NCBI RefSeq assembly: GCF_036880405.1
Contig: NZ_JBAJJM010000023.1
Span: 1 to 57,978 of the forward strand
Direction: 5' to 3'
DNA from: Mannheimia indoligenes
GTDB taxonomy: Bacteria > Pseudomonadota > Gammaproteobacteria > Enterobacterales > Pasteurellaceae
Length of the DNA stretch: 57,978 nt
Part shown: piece by piece, positions 16,946 through 24,854 of the stretch
Layout of the letters: every line of letters begins with the position of its first letter
How positions within the stretch are numbered: position 1 is the first letter of the stretch
Position numbers and translations under genes: made by a program
Notes under the pieces: model-generated
What the model saw: the letters and a program-made list of their open reading frames with translations, nothing else
The model's database searches: none
Told to the model about the DNA's origin: nothing

Positions 16946-17908
16946 CTACTTTTCAGCTCTTAATTTTGCCAAAACCCCTTTGAGTGTTTTATCCAACGGT
17001 GCAGTAATCACCATCTCTTCACCACTTTTCGGGTGTTCAAAACGGATAGAATAAGCGTGTAGAAATAAACGGTGCAAGCCGGCTTCTTTCATTTTGCTGT
17101 CGAAATCGTTATCGCCGTATTTGTCGTCCAATGCAATCGGGTGTCCTGCATATTGAGTATGTACACGGATTTGATGGGTTCTCCCCGTAACCGGCGAGGC
17201 TTTCACTAAAGTCGCATTTGCATAACGCTCTTCAATACTAAAGCGAGTTTCTGAAGGTTTTCCCTCTTCGCTCACTCGCACAATACGTTCACCACTTGCC
17301 AATTCGTTTTTCAGCAACGGAGCTTTAATCACTTTGGTGTGAGCTTGCCACTGACCACGCACTAATGCCAAGTAATCTTTTTGCACCACTTTTTCACGCA
17401 GTTGTTCGTGCAGGCTACGCAACGCCGAGCGTTTTTTGGCTACCAACAAAATGCCCGAAGTATCACGGTCAATTCGGTGCACCAGTTCTAGAAAACGGGC
17501 TTGTGGGCGTAATGCTCGTAATGCCTCAATTACGCCAAAACTCAAACCGCTACCACCGTGTACCGCAATGCCAGACGGCTTGTTGATCACCAACATCACT
17601 TCATCTTCATACAGAATTTGATCTTCCAATTCCGCTACTTTATTCAGTTTGGTAGAAATAGGGGCTTCGTTTTTCTCGGCTACACGCACCGGCGGTACAC
17701 GTACCACATCATCGGCTTGTAATTTGTAGTCGGGCTTAGTTCGTCCTTTATTTACCCGTACTTCACCTTTACGCACAATGCGGTAAATCAAACTTTTCGG
17801 CACGCCTTTGAGTTTTGCCAATAAAAAATTATCTAAACGCTGCCCGGCTTCATCTTCACTGATAGAAAAAAACTGAACACCGGCACTAATTACTTTTTCT
17901 GTTGTCAT
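16946..17908 (-). CDS. rluC: 23S rRNA pseudouridine synthase RluC
   Basis: Makes pseudouridines in 23S rRNA (955, 2504, 2580 in E. coli). It is 320 residues with the chosen start. An S4 RNA-binding domain (about 15-80; AGQRLDNFLLAKLKGVPKS) is followed by the RluA-type catalytic domain with LVHRIDRDTSGILLVAKK, whose Asp in HRIDRDTSG is the catalytic residue, and TGRTHQIRVHTQYAGHPIALDDKYG. The frame extends to 17950, but the ATG at 17908 (MTTEKV) fits the family length better, and the longer start has no ribosome site. It is divergent from mscS (99 bp apart) and coupled to folP. Confidence 0.96.
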   Translation of the reverse strand: MTTEKVISAGVQFFSISEDEAGQRLDNFLLAKLKGVPKSLIYRIVRKGEVRVNKGRTKPDYKLQADDVVRVPPVRVAEKNEAPISTKLNKVAELEDQILYEDEVMLVINKPSGIAVHGGSGLSFGVIEALRALRPQARFLELVHRIDRDTSGILLVAKKRSALRSLHEQLREKVVQKDYLALVRGQWQAHTKVIKAPLLKNELASGERIVRVSEEGKPSETRFSIEERYANATLVKASPVTGRTHQIRVHTQYAGHPIALDDKYGDNDFDSKMKEAGLHRLFLHAYSIRFEHPKSGEEMVITAPLDKTLKGVLAKLRAEK

Positions 17909-18007
17909 TATGTTGTCTTTTAGGGAGAATACTGCCCTGAATTTTAGCACAAAACCGCCAACCTTTGCAGATTGGCAAAACTTTTCATTTTAATTTAAGG
18001 AACCAAA

Positions 18008-18919
18008 ATGACCGATAAAGCACAACCGGCAGCCAATATTGATGTCGTCGCAGAAACCGAAAAAGTAATCGACAAAGTGAGTAGTATGAACTTTGAGACG
18101 ATGCTCAATGAATGGATTATCCCTTACGGTACTAAGATTTTACTTGCCATTGCGATTTTTGTCGTCGGTAAATTCTTAGCTCGTATCATTAGTAATTTAT
18201 TAGGCAAAGCGGCATTAAAATCAACCAAAGATGAAATGCTACAAAGCTTTATTTCCTCTATCAGCTACTTTTTACTACTCTTAATTGTCGTGATTGCCTC
18301 GCTTTCACAAATCGGCATTAATACCAGTTCATTAGTCGCATTAATCGGTGCTGCCGGTTTGGCAATTGGTTTATCACTGCAAAACTCGCTACAAAACTTC
18401 GCAGCCGGTGTGATGTTGTTGATCTTCAAACCATTCCGCAAAGGCGATTTAATTGAAACCGGCGGAATGACCGGCGTGGTAGAACAAATGGGCTTATTAG
18501 TGTTAGAGCTCCGCACCGGCGATAATAAAACCGTGTTATTACCAAACGGCAAAGTGTTCTCAGACAGCATTGTAAACTACTCAAACAACCCAACCCGCCG
18601 AATCGATTTTACCTTTGATATTTCTTACGATTCTAATATCAAAGAAGCCAAAGAGATTATTGAGCGTATTTTAGAAACGAATGAATATGTTCTAAAAGAG
18701 CCGAAACCTGTTGTTGCTGTAGGTGCTTTAGCGGCAAATAGTGTACAACTGGTTGTTCGTCCTTGGGTTCAAACGCCAAACTATTGGTCTGCTTATTGGG
18801 AAATTACCGAGCAAATCAAATTAGCATTTGATAATGCAGGTGTGGAAATCCCTTATAATCAAATGGAATTACATATTAAAAACAACTTGTTAGATAATAA
18901 AGAACAAGAGAAGTATTAA
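18008..18919 (+). CDS. mscS: Small-conductance mechanosensitive channel MscS
   Basis: Inner-membrane channel that opens under membrane tension to release solutes in hypo-osmotic shock. It is 303 residues, close to E. coli MscS (286). Three membrane segments lie at about 38-60, 78-100 and 105-125. The pore-lining third helix is Gly/Ala-rich (LVALIGAAGLAIGLSLQNSLQNFAAG), followed by GVMLLIFKPFRKGD, the MscS signature. The cytoplasmic beta domain has PNGKVFSDSIVNYSNNPTRR. The ATG follows AAGGAACCAAA. It is monocistronic by spacing; a USS follows the stop. Confidence 0.97.
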   Translation: MTDKAQPAANIDVVAETEKVIDKVSSMNFETMLNEWIIPYGTKILLAIAIFVVGKFLARIISNLLGKAALKSTKDEMLQSFISSISYFLLLLIVVIASLSQIGINTSSLVALIGAAGLAIGLSLQNSLQNFAAGVMLLIFKPFRKGDLIETGGMTGVVEQMGLLVLELRTGDNKTVLLPNGKVFSDSIVNYSNNPTRRIDFTFDISYDSNIKEAKEIIERILETNEYVLKEPKPVVAVGALAANSVQLVVRPWVQTPNYWSAYWEITEQIKLAFDNAGVEIPYNQMELHIKNNLLDNKEQEKY

Positions 18920-19005
18920 ACAAGCGGTCTTTTTTCAATAAAATTTTGCAAATTGAAAGCGAAGGTTTATACTTTAGCTAAATGACTTAAGAACAGGAGC
19001 ATATT

Positions 19006-19503
19006 ATGCGTATTGATACCTCTGAGCTTTGCGATCTTTATTCTGACCAAGTGGATGTTGTTGAACCGATTTTTTCAAGCTTCGGTGGAGCATCATCATT
19101 TTTCGGTAAAATTACCACCGTTAAATGTTTTGAAAGCAATGGTTTAATTGCCGAAGTATTAGAAGAAGAAGGTGAAGGGCGTGTATTATTAGTCGATGGT
19201 GGCGGTGCAGTTCGCCGTGCATTAATTGATGCGGAGCTGGCTCAACTGGCAGTGGATAACGGCTGGGAAGGAATTATCGTTTATGGTGCTGTTCGTCAGT
19301 TAGATATTTTAGAAAGATTAGATATCGGCATTCACGCACTCGCTCCAATTCCTGTGGGGGCAGATAATACCGATATTGGCGAAGTGGATACGCCGGTTAA
19401 TTTTGGTGGCGTAACTTTTTTCCCTGAAGATTATGTATATGCTGATTTAACCGGTATTATTCTTTCGCAAGAATTGTTAGATTTAAACGAAATTAGCGAA
19501 TAA
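19006..19503 (+). CDS. rraA: Ribonuclease E activity regulator RraA
   Basis: A 165-residue protein that binds RNase E and inhibits RNA decay in enterobacteria; it resembles the methyltransferase/aldolase fold without catalysis. Motifs: TSELCDLYSDQVDVVEP at the N-terminus, SFGGASSFFGKI, RVLLVDGGGAVRRALID, GWEGIIVYGAVRQLD and APIPVGADNTDIGE. These match RraA well along the whole length. The start has AACAGGAGCATATT before the ATG. A strong terminator follows 17 bp after the stop. Confidence 0.96.
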   Translation: MRIDTSELCDLYSDQVDVVEPIFSSFGGASSFFGKITTVKCFESNGLIAEVLEEEGEGRVLLVDGGGAVRRALIDAELAQLAVDNGWEGIIVYGAVRQLDILERLDIGIHALAPIPVGADNTDIGEVDTPVNFGGVTFFPEDYVYADLTGIILSQELLDLNEISE

Positions 19504-19520
19504 TTTGCAAAAAATTCACA

Positions 19521-19548
19521 AAAACCGACCGCTTGGTCGGTTTTTTTA
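19521..19548 (+). terminator. rraA terminator
   Basis: Stem AAAACCGACC / GGTCGGTTTT (19521-19530, 19535-19544) with loop GCTT and a T run. The hairpin contains a near-USS (ACCGCTTGG). Confidence 0.9.
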
Positions 19549-19560
19549 TTAAGGAAATCG

Positions 19561-20268
19561 TTAGAAGTTTAAATAAAAATCTCGCGTGAGTTGTTTAAAT
19601 TCAGATGTATATTGACTGTTCAGATCGTAAATCATCAGATCTTTTTGTTCGCACACTTTACTTTGCAAGCAGAAGCTCACAATACTTCGCTTCGGCTCTT
19701 TACCTACTTTAGTAAAAATCAACCACTGCTCAATACAATACAAACCGATATTGGGACTTTGTGAAATGAGTTTTTCTGCCGCTTCTGTGGGTAAAATCAT
19801 TGTAATTCTACCACTTTGGGCTAACCAGTTTTTTGCTTGTTTTAACCAATCAAAATGGCTGGCAGCATTTACCGAACGAGCTAGATCTCGTGCTTCAGTT
19901 CTCGTTGCTAAAGAATCTTCAAAATAAGGGGGATTGCTGACAATTAAGTCAAATTTCTGCTCAAACTGTTGCTGCATTACATCACCTTGTAAAACCGTAA
20001 TACGATTTGACCACGCAGAATTTTCGGCATTTTTGACCGCTTGTTGGTAAGCATTTGGCTCAAGTTCTAGTGCTGTAATTTTACAATCGTTGTTTGTGCG
20101 TTGAGCAAGCATTACTGCAATCAAGCCAGAACCTGTGCCTAAGTCTAAGATTTGCTGAACATTTTTGATGTGAGCAATTGCCCCAAGCAAAATCCCATCA
20201 GTATTGACCTTCATCGCACATTTATCGTGCTGAATAAAAAACTGTTTAAATTGAAAACCGTTCGACAT
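19561..20268 (-). CDS. trmN6: tRNA1(Val) (adenine-37-N6)-methyltransferase TrmN6 (YfiC)
   Basis: SAM-dependent methyltransferase that modifies A37 of tRNA1(Val). It is 235 residues. The N-terminal FKQFFIQHDKCAMKVNTDGILLGA is typical of the YfiC family. The SAM-binding motif I is QILDLGTGSGLIAVMLAQ (about 39-56), and the catalytic NPPY motif lies in FDLIVSNPPYFED (about 110-120). The ATG at 20268 (MSNGF) is chosen; an in-frame GTG lies one codon earlier. The dps terminator lies just upstream, so it probably has its own weak promoter. Confidence 0.95.
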   Translation of the reverse strand: MSNGFQFKQFFIQHDKCAMKVNTDGILLGAIAHIKNVQQILDLGTGSGLIAVMLAQRTNNDCKITALELEPNAYQQAVKNAENSAWSNRITVLQGDVMQQQFEQKFDLIVSNPPYFEDSLATRTEARDLARSVNAASHFDWLKQAKNWLAQSGRITMILPTEAAEKLISQSPNIGLYCIEQWLIFTKVGKEPKRSIVSFCLQSKVCEQKDLMIYDLNSQYTSEFKQLTRDFYLNF

Positions 20269-20281
20269 CACTTTATTTCAA

Positions 20282-20314
20282 CAATAAAAAACCCCGATAG
20301 ATATTATCGGGGTT
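20282..20314 (-). terminator. dps terminator
   Basis: Perfect 10-bp stem AACCCCGATA / TATCGGGGTT (20290-20299, 20305-20314) with a 5-nt loop. On the minus strand it runs into TTTTATTG. It is 18 bp downstream of the dps stop. Confidence 0.9.
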
Positions 20315-20332
20315 AATTCGGATGATTGCAAA

Positions 20333-20839
20333 TTAGTTACAAGAACAGCCTTTTGCATAGTTGGTGCAGTCTGCACAAGCAGCAGTGAACATCCACACTA
20401 ATTTTTCTTGCTCTTTGATGTAATCGCTCATTTGAGAAGCAGTACCTTCATCATTTGCTTCATTTGCAATCGCAAGAATACCACGTTGCTGACCTAAAAG
20501 GGTTTTGAAACCTTCCAACGTGCCGTATAAACACTCTTGAGCCGCAGATACACCAATGTGTTCTTTGATTTGTGATTGGGTTAAGTATTGGCTGAATCCG
20601 TTATTTGGCGTATGACCTAAAGTTAAAATACGCTCTGCAATTTCATCGACTTTAGAGACTAAATCATCGTAGATTTCTTCAAATTTTGCGTGTAATTCAA
20701 AGAAGTTTACGCCACGCACGTTCCAGTGGTAACCACGCACGTTAGTGTAAAATACTTGGTAAGTTGCTAATAAACCATTTAACTCATCTGCTAATTTTTT
20801 TGCGATTTCTCTATCTAAACCGATATTTGACATTGCCAT
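20333..20839 (-). CDS. dps: Dps-family ferritin-like DNA-protecting protein
   Basis: Dodecameric iron-storage protein that uses peroxide to oxidise Fe(II). It is 168 residues. The ferroxidase-site residues lie in YTNVRGYHWNVRGVNFFELH and KFEEIYDDLVSKVDEIAERI (about 31-75). Odd feature: the C-terminus has four Cys in CADCTNYAKGCSC, unusual for a Dps tail, which could bind metal or form disulfides. AGGAG lies 6 nt before the ATG at 20839. An OxyR-like site and AT-rich promoter region lie about 120 bp upstream, consistent with peroxide control. Confidence 0.96.
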   Translation of the reverse strand: MAMSNIGLDREIAKKLADELNGLLATYQVFYTNVRGYHWNVRGVNFFELHAKFEEIYDDLVSKVDEIAERILTLGHTPNNGFSQYLTQSQIKEHIGVSAAQECLYGTLEGFKTLLGQQRGILAIANEANDEGTASQMSDYIKEQEKLVWMFTAACADCTNYAKGCSCN

Positions 20840-20941
20840 AATATGCTCCTGTTATTAATAGTTAATTATTCAAATTAAATTGCATACTGCTTATTTAATT
20901 TATGGTTATCTTACTCCTCAAATAACAAAGAGGCAAATGGT

Positions 20942-20995
20942 TATAATATATACTTATCATAGCCAAAACCTATCACAAAAATTTATTTGAATGAT
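20942..20995 (-). promoter_or_regulatory. dps promoter region with OxyR-like site
   Basis: ATAG-N7-CTAT is exact at 20959-20973. A weaker second half-site follows at 20981-20995 after the correct 7-bp spacer, about 15 of 20 OxyR consensus positions by eye. On the minus strand an AT-rich -10-like TATATTATAA (about 20941-20950) follows, placing the site at the -35 region as in known OxyR-activated promoters. Confidence 0.5.
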
Positions 20996-21015
20996 AATAG
21001 CTATCAAATTTATTC

Positions 21016-23418
21016 CTATTCTTTCGGTGCAACTTCTTCAATTGGGATAGATTGCTTACCTTCTGCCTCTTCAGCTTTCGGGTTTGGATTATTTTCTTTC
21101 TTCAATGAAAGAGCATCCCACACACTTGGTTTAGCCGCAACCACGGTGCCTGTGCTGGTACAATAACGCTGTCCTTTATCACGCCAAACAGGAATTTGTC
21201 TGCCGCTGTCGCAATTCCAACTACCGTAACTGTTGATCCCTACCCATTGCATAGTATCGAGTTTTGGTAATTTGTACGCCTGCGGTAACGCACGTTCCAA
21301 ATATTGCTTATAAACATATAACGCACCGCTTGAACCAGTTAGATTGGTATCCGTATTGTTATCTTTACCTAACCATACGGTAGTAACGTGTTCGCCATCA
21401 ACCCCCACAAACCAAGTATCTCTTGCATTATTGGTTGTACCTGTTTTACCTGCTAATTTTAACTTCGCAAAATCATTTTGCAGACTACGAGCCGTACCTC
21501 GTTCTACTACCTGTTGCATTGCGTACATTGTTTGCACTGCTGCTTCAGGTGGAAGCACTTGCTCACTCGCTTTGTCGTTATCACGCTGGTAGAACATTTC
21601 GCCATTATGCGAAATAATTGCCTCAATGGTCGTTAATGGTGTTTTTAACCCTTCATTTGCAATGACTTGGTAAGAACGGGTTACATCATAAGGTGAAATC
21701 GAGTAAGAACCTAATAATGTTGATGGATATGGCGGAATTTCTGCATTATTCCAGCCCATCTCTTTTTGCTTAGCAATCACTTTCTTCAAGCCCACTTTCA
21801 TACCGATATTAACCGTTGGAATATTCAGTGAGCGAACAAGAGCATCCATAAACATTACCGAACCACTAAAGCTACGGTCATAATTTCGAGGTGTCCAATA
21901 GGTTGAGCCAACTTTAATGGAAATCTGTCTATTTTGAATAGGTGTATTTAGGCGGAAAAGTTCTGGCTGAGCCAACGCAATGGCGTAAATAGACGGTTTT
22001 ACCAAAGAACCAATCTGACGTTTTGACTGAATTGCTCGGTTAAAGCCGGCAAATTGGGTTAAACGGTCGCCCACAATCGCACGCACTTTACCTGTACGGT
22101 ACTCTGCCACCACAATGGCAGATTGCAAATCGGTAACTTTTTTATCTTTGCTCTCTAAATCTTCCAAGCCAATAATAACTGCTTGTTCCGCTGAACGTTG
22201 CTGTTTACGATCTAGGGTTGTAAAAATTTTCGTACCGGAAAGCTGTGCTGCTTTCACTTCGCCTAACTCATTTTTCAAATCAAGCGTTAATGCCTGCATA
22301 AAGGCAGGTTGCTCACGATAAATTGTGCCTTTTTCACGCACATTTAATGGGCGAGCACTTAATAAATCGTACAGTTCTTGGTTTATCACTTGATGTTCAA
22401 GCAATAAACGTAATACCACATTACGGCGTTCCGTTGCCCCTTTAGGATTTTTCCACGGATTATATAGCGACGGACCTTTTACCATTCCCACCAACAAGGC
22501 AATTTGGTCAAGGCTGATTTCTTGAATAGGACGACCAAAATAGAATTGGCTTGCCAATGCAAAACCGTGAATTTGATAGCTACCATTCTGCCCTAAATAA
22601 ATTTCATTCAGATAGGTTTCTAAAATACGGTTTTTTTCATATCTGAAATCCAAAATAACCGACATCAAGGCTTCATTGATTTTACGCACAAGCGATCTTT
22701 CGTTAGTTAAAAACAAGTTTTTAACTAACTGTTGCGTTAGAGTACTTCCACCCTGAACGGTTCTACCTGCTTGATAGTTAGTGATTAATGCTCGAGCAAT
22801 CCCGATTGGACTAATGCCATCGTGCTGATAAAAGCGGCGATCTTCGGTTAAAATAAGCGATTCAATCAACAAACGAGGGTATTCTTGCAATCTTAATGCT
22901 TGGCGTTCCTCATCACTATCGGAGTGCAACATCGCAAGCAATTTCGGATCTAAACGAAATTCCTCGATCAACTTACCCTGCACCAAATCTTCAATATAAG
23001 TTAATTTGTCATCTTTGAAGGTTAAACGCAGCACACGTTGAGCTTCAGGGGTTTCAGGGAAAGGGAAAGCACGACGTAGCAGCACTAAACGATTTTCTTC
23101 AATTTTGAAATCGCCCGGTGTGGCAACCTGTGAAACTTGACGATAGCCGTTATCTAACAATGCCTGTTTTGCTTGTTCAAGCGTTAAATTATCTTCAATT
23201 TTAATGCTTTCAATGCGAGCATAAACCTCAGCAGGCAATTCCCATACTTGCCCGTCCATTTTGCTACGGATTTTTCCGTCTAGGTAAATGCCGTAAAAGG
23301 CAACACTACAAGCCCCGATCAATCCGAGTTTAAATAGGGTAGTAAGAATGTAACTTCTTTTTTTCGGCTTACGCTCAAGCTCTTCTTGGCTATGCTCGTT
23401 TAGATCAACGTCTGACAT
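21016..23418 (-). CDS. mrcB: Penicillin-binding protein 1B
   Basis: Bifunctional peptidoglycan synthase with glycosyltransferase and transpeptidase activity, anchored in the inner membrane. It is 800 residues. A short cytoplasmic N-terminus and one membrane segment (about 24-46) lead to a UB2H-like region (about 60-150). The GT51 domain has E192 in TEDRRFYQHDG and GGSTLTQQLVKNLF. The transpeptidase has SLVK at 471-474 (Ser nucleophile), SLN at 530-532 and KTGT at 658-661. It is a single gene by spacing, with dps downstream in the same direction. Confidence 0.97.
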   Translation of the reverse strand: MSDVDLNEHSQEELERKPKKRSYILTTLFKLGLIGACSVAFYGIYLDGKIRSKMDGQVWELPAEVYARIESIKIEDNLTLEQAKQALLDNGYRQVSQVATPGDFKIEENRLVLLRRAFPFPETPEAQRVLRLTFKDDKLTYIEDLVQGKLIEEFRLDPKLLAMLHSDSDEERQALRLQEYPRLLIESLILTEDRRFYQHDGISPIGIARALITNYQAGRTVQGGSTLTQQLVKNLFLTNERSLVRKINEALMSVILDFRYEKNRILETYLNEIYLGQNGSYQIHGFALASQFYFGRPIQEISLDQIALLVGMVKGPSLYNPWKNPKGATERRNVVLRLLLEHQVINQELYDLLSARPLNVREKGTIYREQPAFMQALTLDLKNELGEVKAAQLSGTKIFTTLDRKQQRSAEQAVIIGLEDLESKDKKVTDLQSAIVVAEYRTGKVRAIVGDRLTQFAGFNRAIQSKRQIGSLVKPSIYAIALAQPELFRLNTPIQNRQISIKVGSTYWTPRNYDRSFSGSVMFMDALVRSLNIPTVNIGMKVGLKKVIAKQKEMGWNNAEIPPYPSTLLGSYSISPYDVTRSYQVIANEGLKTPLTTIEAIISHNGEMFYQRDNDKASEQVLPPEAAVQTMYAMQQVVERGTARSLQNDFAKLKLAGKTGTTNNARDTWFVGVDGEHVTTVWLGKDNNTDTNLTGSSGALYVYKQYLERALPQAYKLPKLDTMQWVGINSYGSWNCDSGRQIPVWRDKGQRYCTSTGTVVAAKPSVWDALSLKKENNPNPKAEEAEGKQSIPIEEVAPKE

Positions 23419-23443
23419 AAAATTAACTTAAATTAGAAAAGGT

Positions 23444-23488
23444 AAGCGGTCAAATTTTACAAAAAATTTACAAAAAACAACCGCTTGT
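23444..23488 (-). terminator. Possible menB terminator from an inverted USS pair
   Basis: AAGCGGT (23444-23450) and ACCGCTT (23480-23486) can pair over a 29-nt AT-rich loop, just after the menB stop. The stem is only 7 bp, so this is a weak call. Confidence 0.35.
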
Positions 23489-23499
23489 ATTAGCATAAA

Positions 23500-24357
23500 T
23501 TACGGATTACGGCGGAATTTGCTGAAGTCCGGCTCACGTTTTTCATTAAACGCATTACGCCCTTCTTGACCTTCTTCTGTCATATAGAACAACATCGTTG
23601 CGTTGCCTGCCAACTCTTGAAGACCGGCTTGACCATCACAATCTGCATTTAACGCCGCTTTCAAGCAACGTAAAGCAATCGGACTGTTTTGTAACATTTC
23701 ACGGCACCAACGCACAGTTTCTTTTTCCAAATCTGCGTAAGGCACAACAGTGTTTACCAAGCCCATATCTAATGCTTCTTGAGCGTTGTATTGACGGCAT
23801 AAGAACCAAATTTCACGGGCTTTTTTCTGACCAACAAGGCGAGCCATATAGCTTGCACCCCAGCCACCATCAAAAGAGCCTACTTTAGGACCTGTTTGAC
23901 CGAATTTTGCGTTATCTGCTGCAATAGTTAAATCACATAACATATGTAGAACGTGTCCACCGCCGATAGCATAGCCAGCCACCATTGCCACTACCGGTTT
24001 AGGACAAGTACGAATATCACGTTGGAAATCTAATACGTTTAAGTGATGCACACCGCTTTCATCTTTATAACCGCCGTAGTCGCCACGCACTTTTTGGTCG
24101 CCACCCGCACAGAAGGCATATTCCCCTTCACCGGTTAATACGATCACGCCGATCTTCTCATCAAAACGAGCATCAGAAAATGCTTCGATCATCTCTTTTA
24201 CAGTGTGAGGGCGAAACGCATTACGCACTTCAGGGCGATTGATCGTAATTTTTGCGATACCGTCTTTAGATTTATGGTAACGAATATCAGTGTAACCTTC
24301 GCTATGATCAGTCCATTGTACAGGAGCGTATAAAAATTCTTCACTTGGGTATAGCAT
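23500..24357 (-). CDS. menB: 1,4-dihydroxy-2-naphthoyl-CoA synthase
   Basis: Crotonase-fold enzyme that closes the naphthoate ring in menaquinone synthesis. It is 285 residues, the normal long form of MenB. Motifs: ITINRPEVRNAFRPHTVKEM, AFCAGGDQKVRGDYGGY (oxyanion-hole region), AGYAIGGGHVLHMLCDLTIA, GPKVGSFDGGWGASYMAR and the C-terminal KREPDFSKFRRNP typical of MenB. No other men genes are in this window, so it is separated from the rest of the pathway here. A weak inverted USS pair between this stop and mrcB's region is at 23444-23488 on the downstream side. Confidence 0.97.
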   Translation of the reverse strand: MLYPSEEFLYAPVQWTDHSEGYTDIRYHKSKDGIAKITINRPEVRNAFRPHTVKEMIEAFSDARFDEKIGVIVLTGEGEYAFCAGGDQKVRGDYGGYKDESGVHHLNVLDFQRDIRTCPKPVVAMVAGYAIGGGHVLHMLCDLTIAADNAKFGQTGPKVGSFDGGWGASYMARLVGQKKAREIWFLCRQYNAQEALDMGLVNTVVPYADLEKETVRWCREMLQNSPIALRCLKAALNADCDGQAGLQELAGNATMLFYMTEEGQEGRNAFNEKREPDFSKFRRNP

Positions 24358-24557
24358 TCTTCAATTCCTTAAATGAGGTTTAAATAAAAACTAAGCGATT
24401 ATAACGGAATCAACCGAAAAAGAAAAAGGCTAGGGATGATTTTAATATTTCTAACGAGGCTTTCTCTTTATTAATTCTCTTCGTTAATTTACTCTGCCAC
24501 AAACGCTTACGTTTGAACGTTGCGTAAGCAACGGCACGCAGTGTGAGCGAAGCGAAT

Positions 24558-24709
24558 AAATCTCCCCCTCCCCTCTTTGCTAAAGAGGGGGGTAAATCAC
24601 ACAAAATTTAAAACTCATCTTTATTCATTACAATCTTAAATAGCCAGATGAATTTGAAATTATCACAAATGGATCACCCCTCTTTAGCAAAGAGGGGAGG
24701 GGGAGATTT
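24558..24709. repeat. Dispersed palindromic element, inside-out arrangement
   Basis: Two exact 33-bp inverted copies (24558-24590 and 24677-24709). Each consists of an AAATCTCCCCCT arm joined to palindrome CCCCTCTTT-GCT-AAAGAGGGG, separated by 86 bp. Compared with copies A (8458) and B (15604), the arms face outward and the palindromes inward. The remainder of the 497-bp gap between menB and lacZ holds short inverted repeats at 24505-24532 (CTTACG/CGTAAG, GTTGC/GCAAC) and then the lacZ promoter. I see no gene in it. Confidence 0.85.
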
Positions 24710-24756
24710 GGCAGAGTATCAAAAACAAACATCTAACTATAATCTTATCGATTTTT

Positions 24757-24823
24757 TGTGATCCCTCTCACAATTCCACACATTACCTATTGTCGTATTT
24801 TATAACTGAATTAATGTTATTAT
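24757..24823 (+). promoter_or_regulatory. CRP site and promoter of lacZ
   Basis: TGTGA-TCCCTC-TCACA at 24757-24772 matches the CRP half-sites perfectly with the 6-bp spacer. A -10-like TATTAT lies at 24818-24823, which puts the CRP centre about 65 bp upstream of the likely transcription start, near the class I position. This implies catabolite control of lacZ. Confidence 0.75.
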
Positions 24824-24854
24824 AGTTTCAGTATTTTTTGACGTTGAGGCTTTT

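Noticed and set aside
17909..17950. Upstream start for rluC at 17950
   Set aside because: Gives 14 residues without family counterpart and has no ribosome site.
24410..24604. 64-codon minus-strand frame between menB and lacZ
   Set aside because: It runs through the dispersed palindromic element and short inverted repeats, and its product is low in complexity; no family match recognised.
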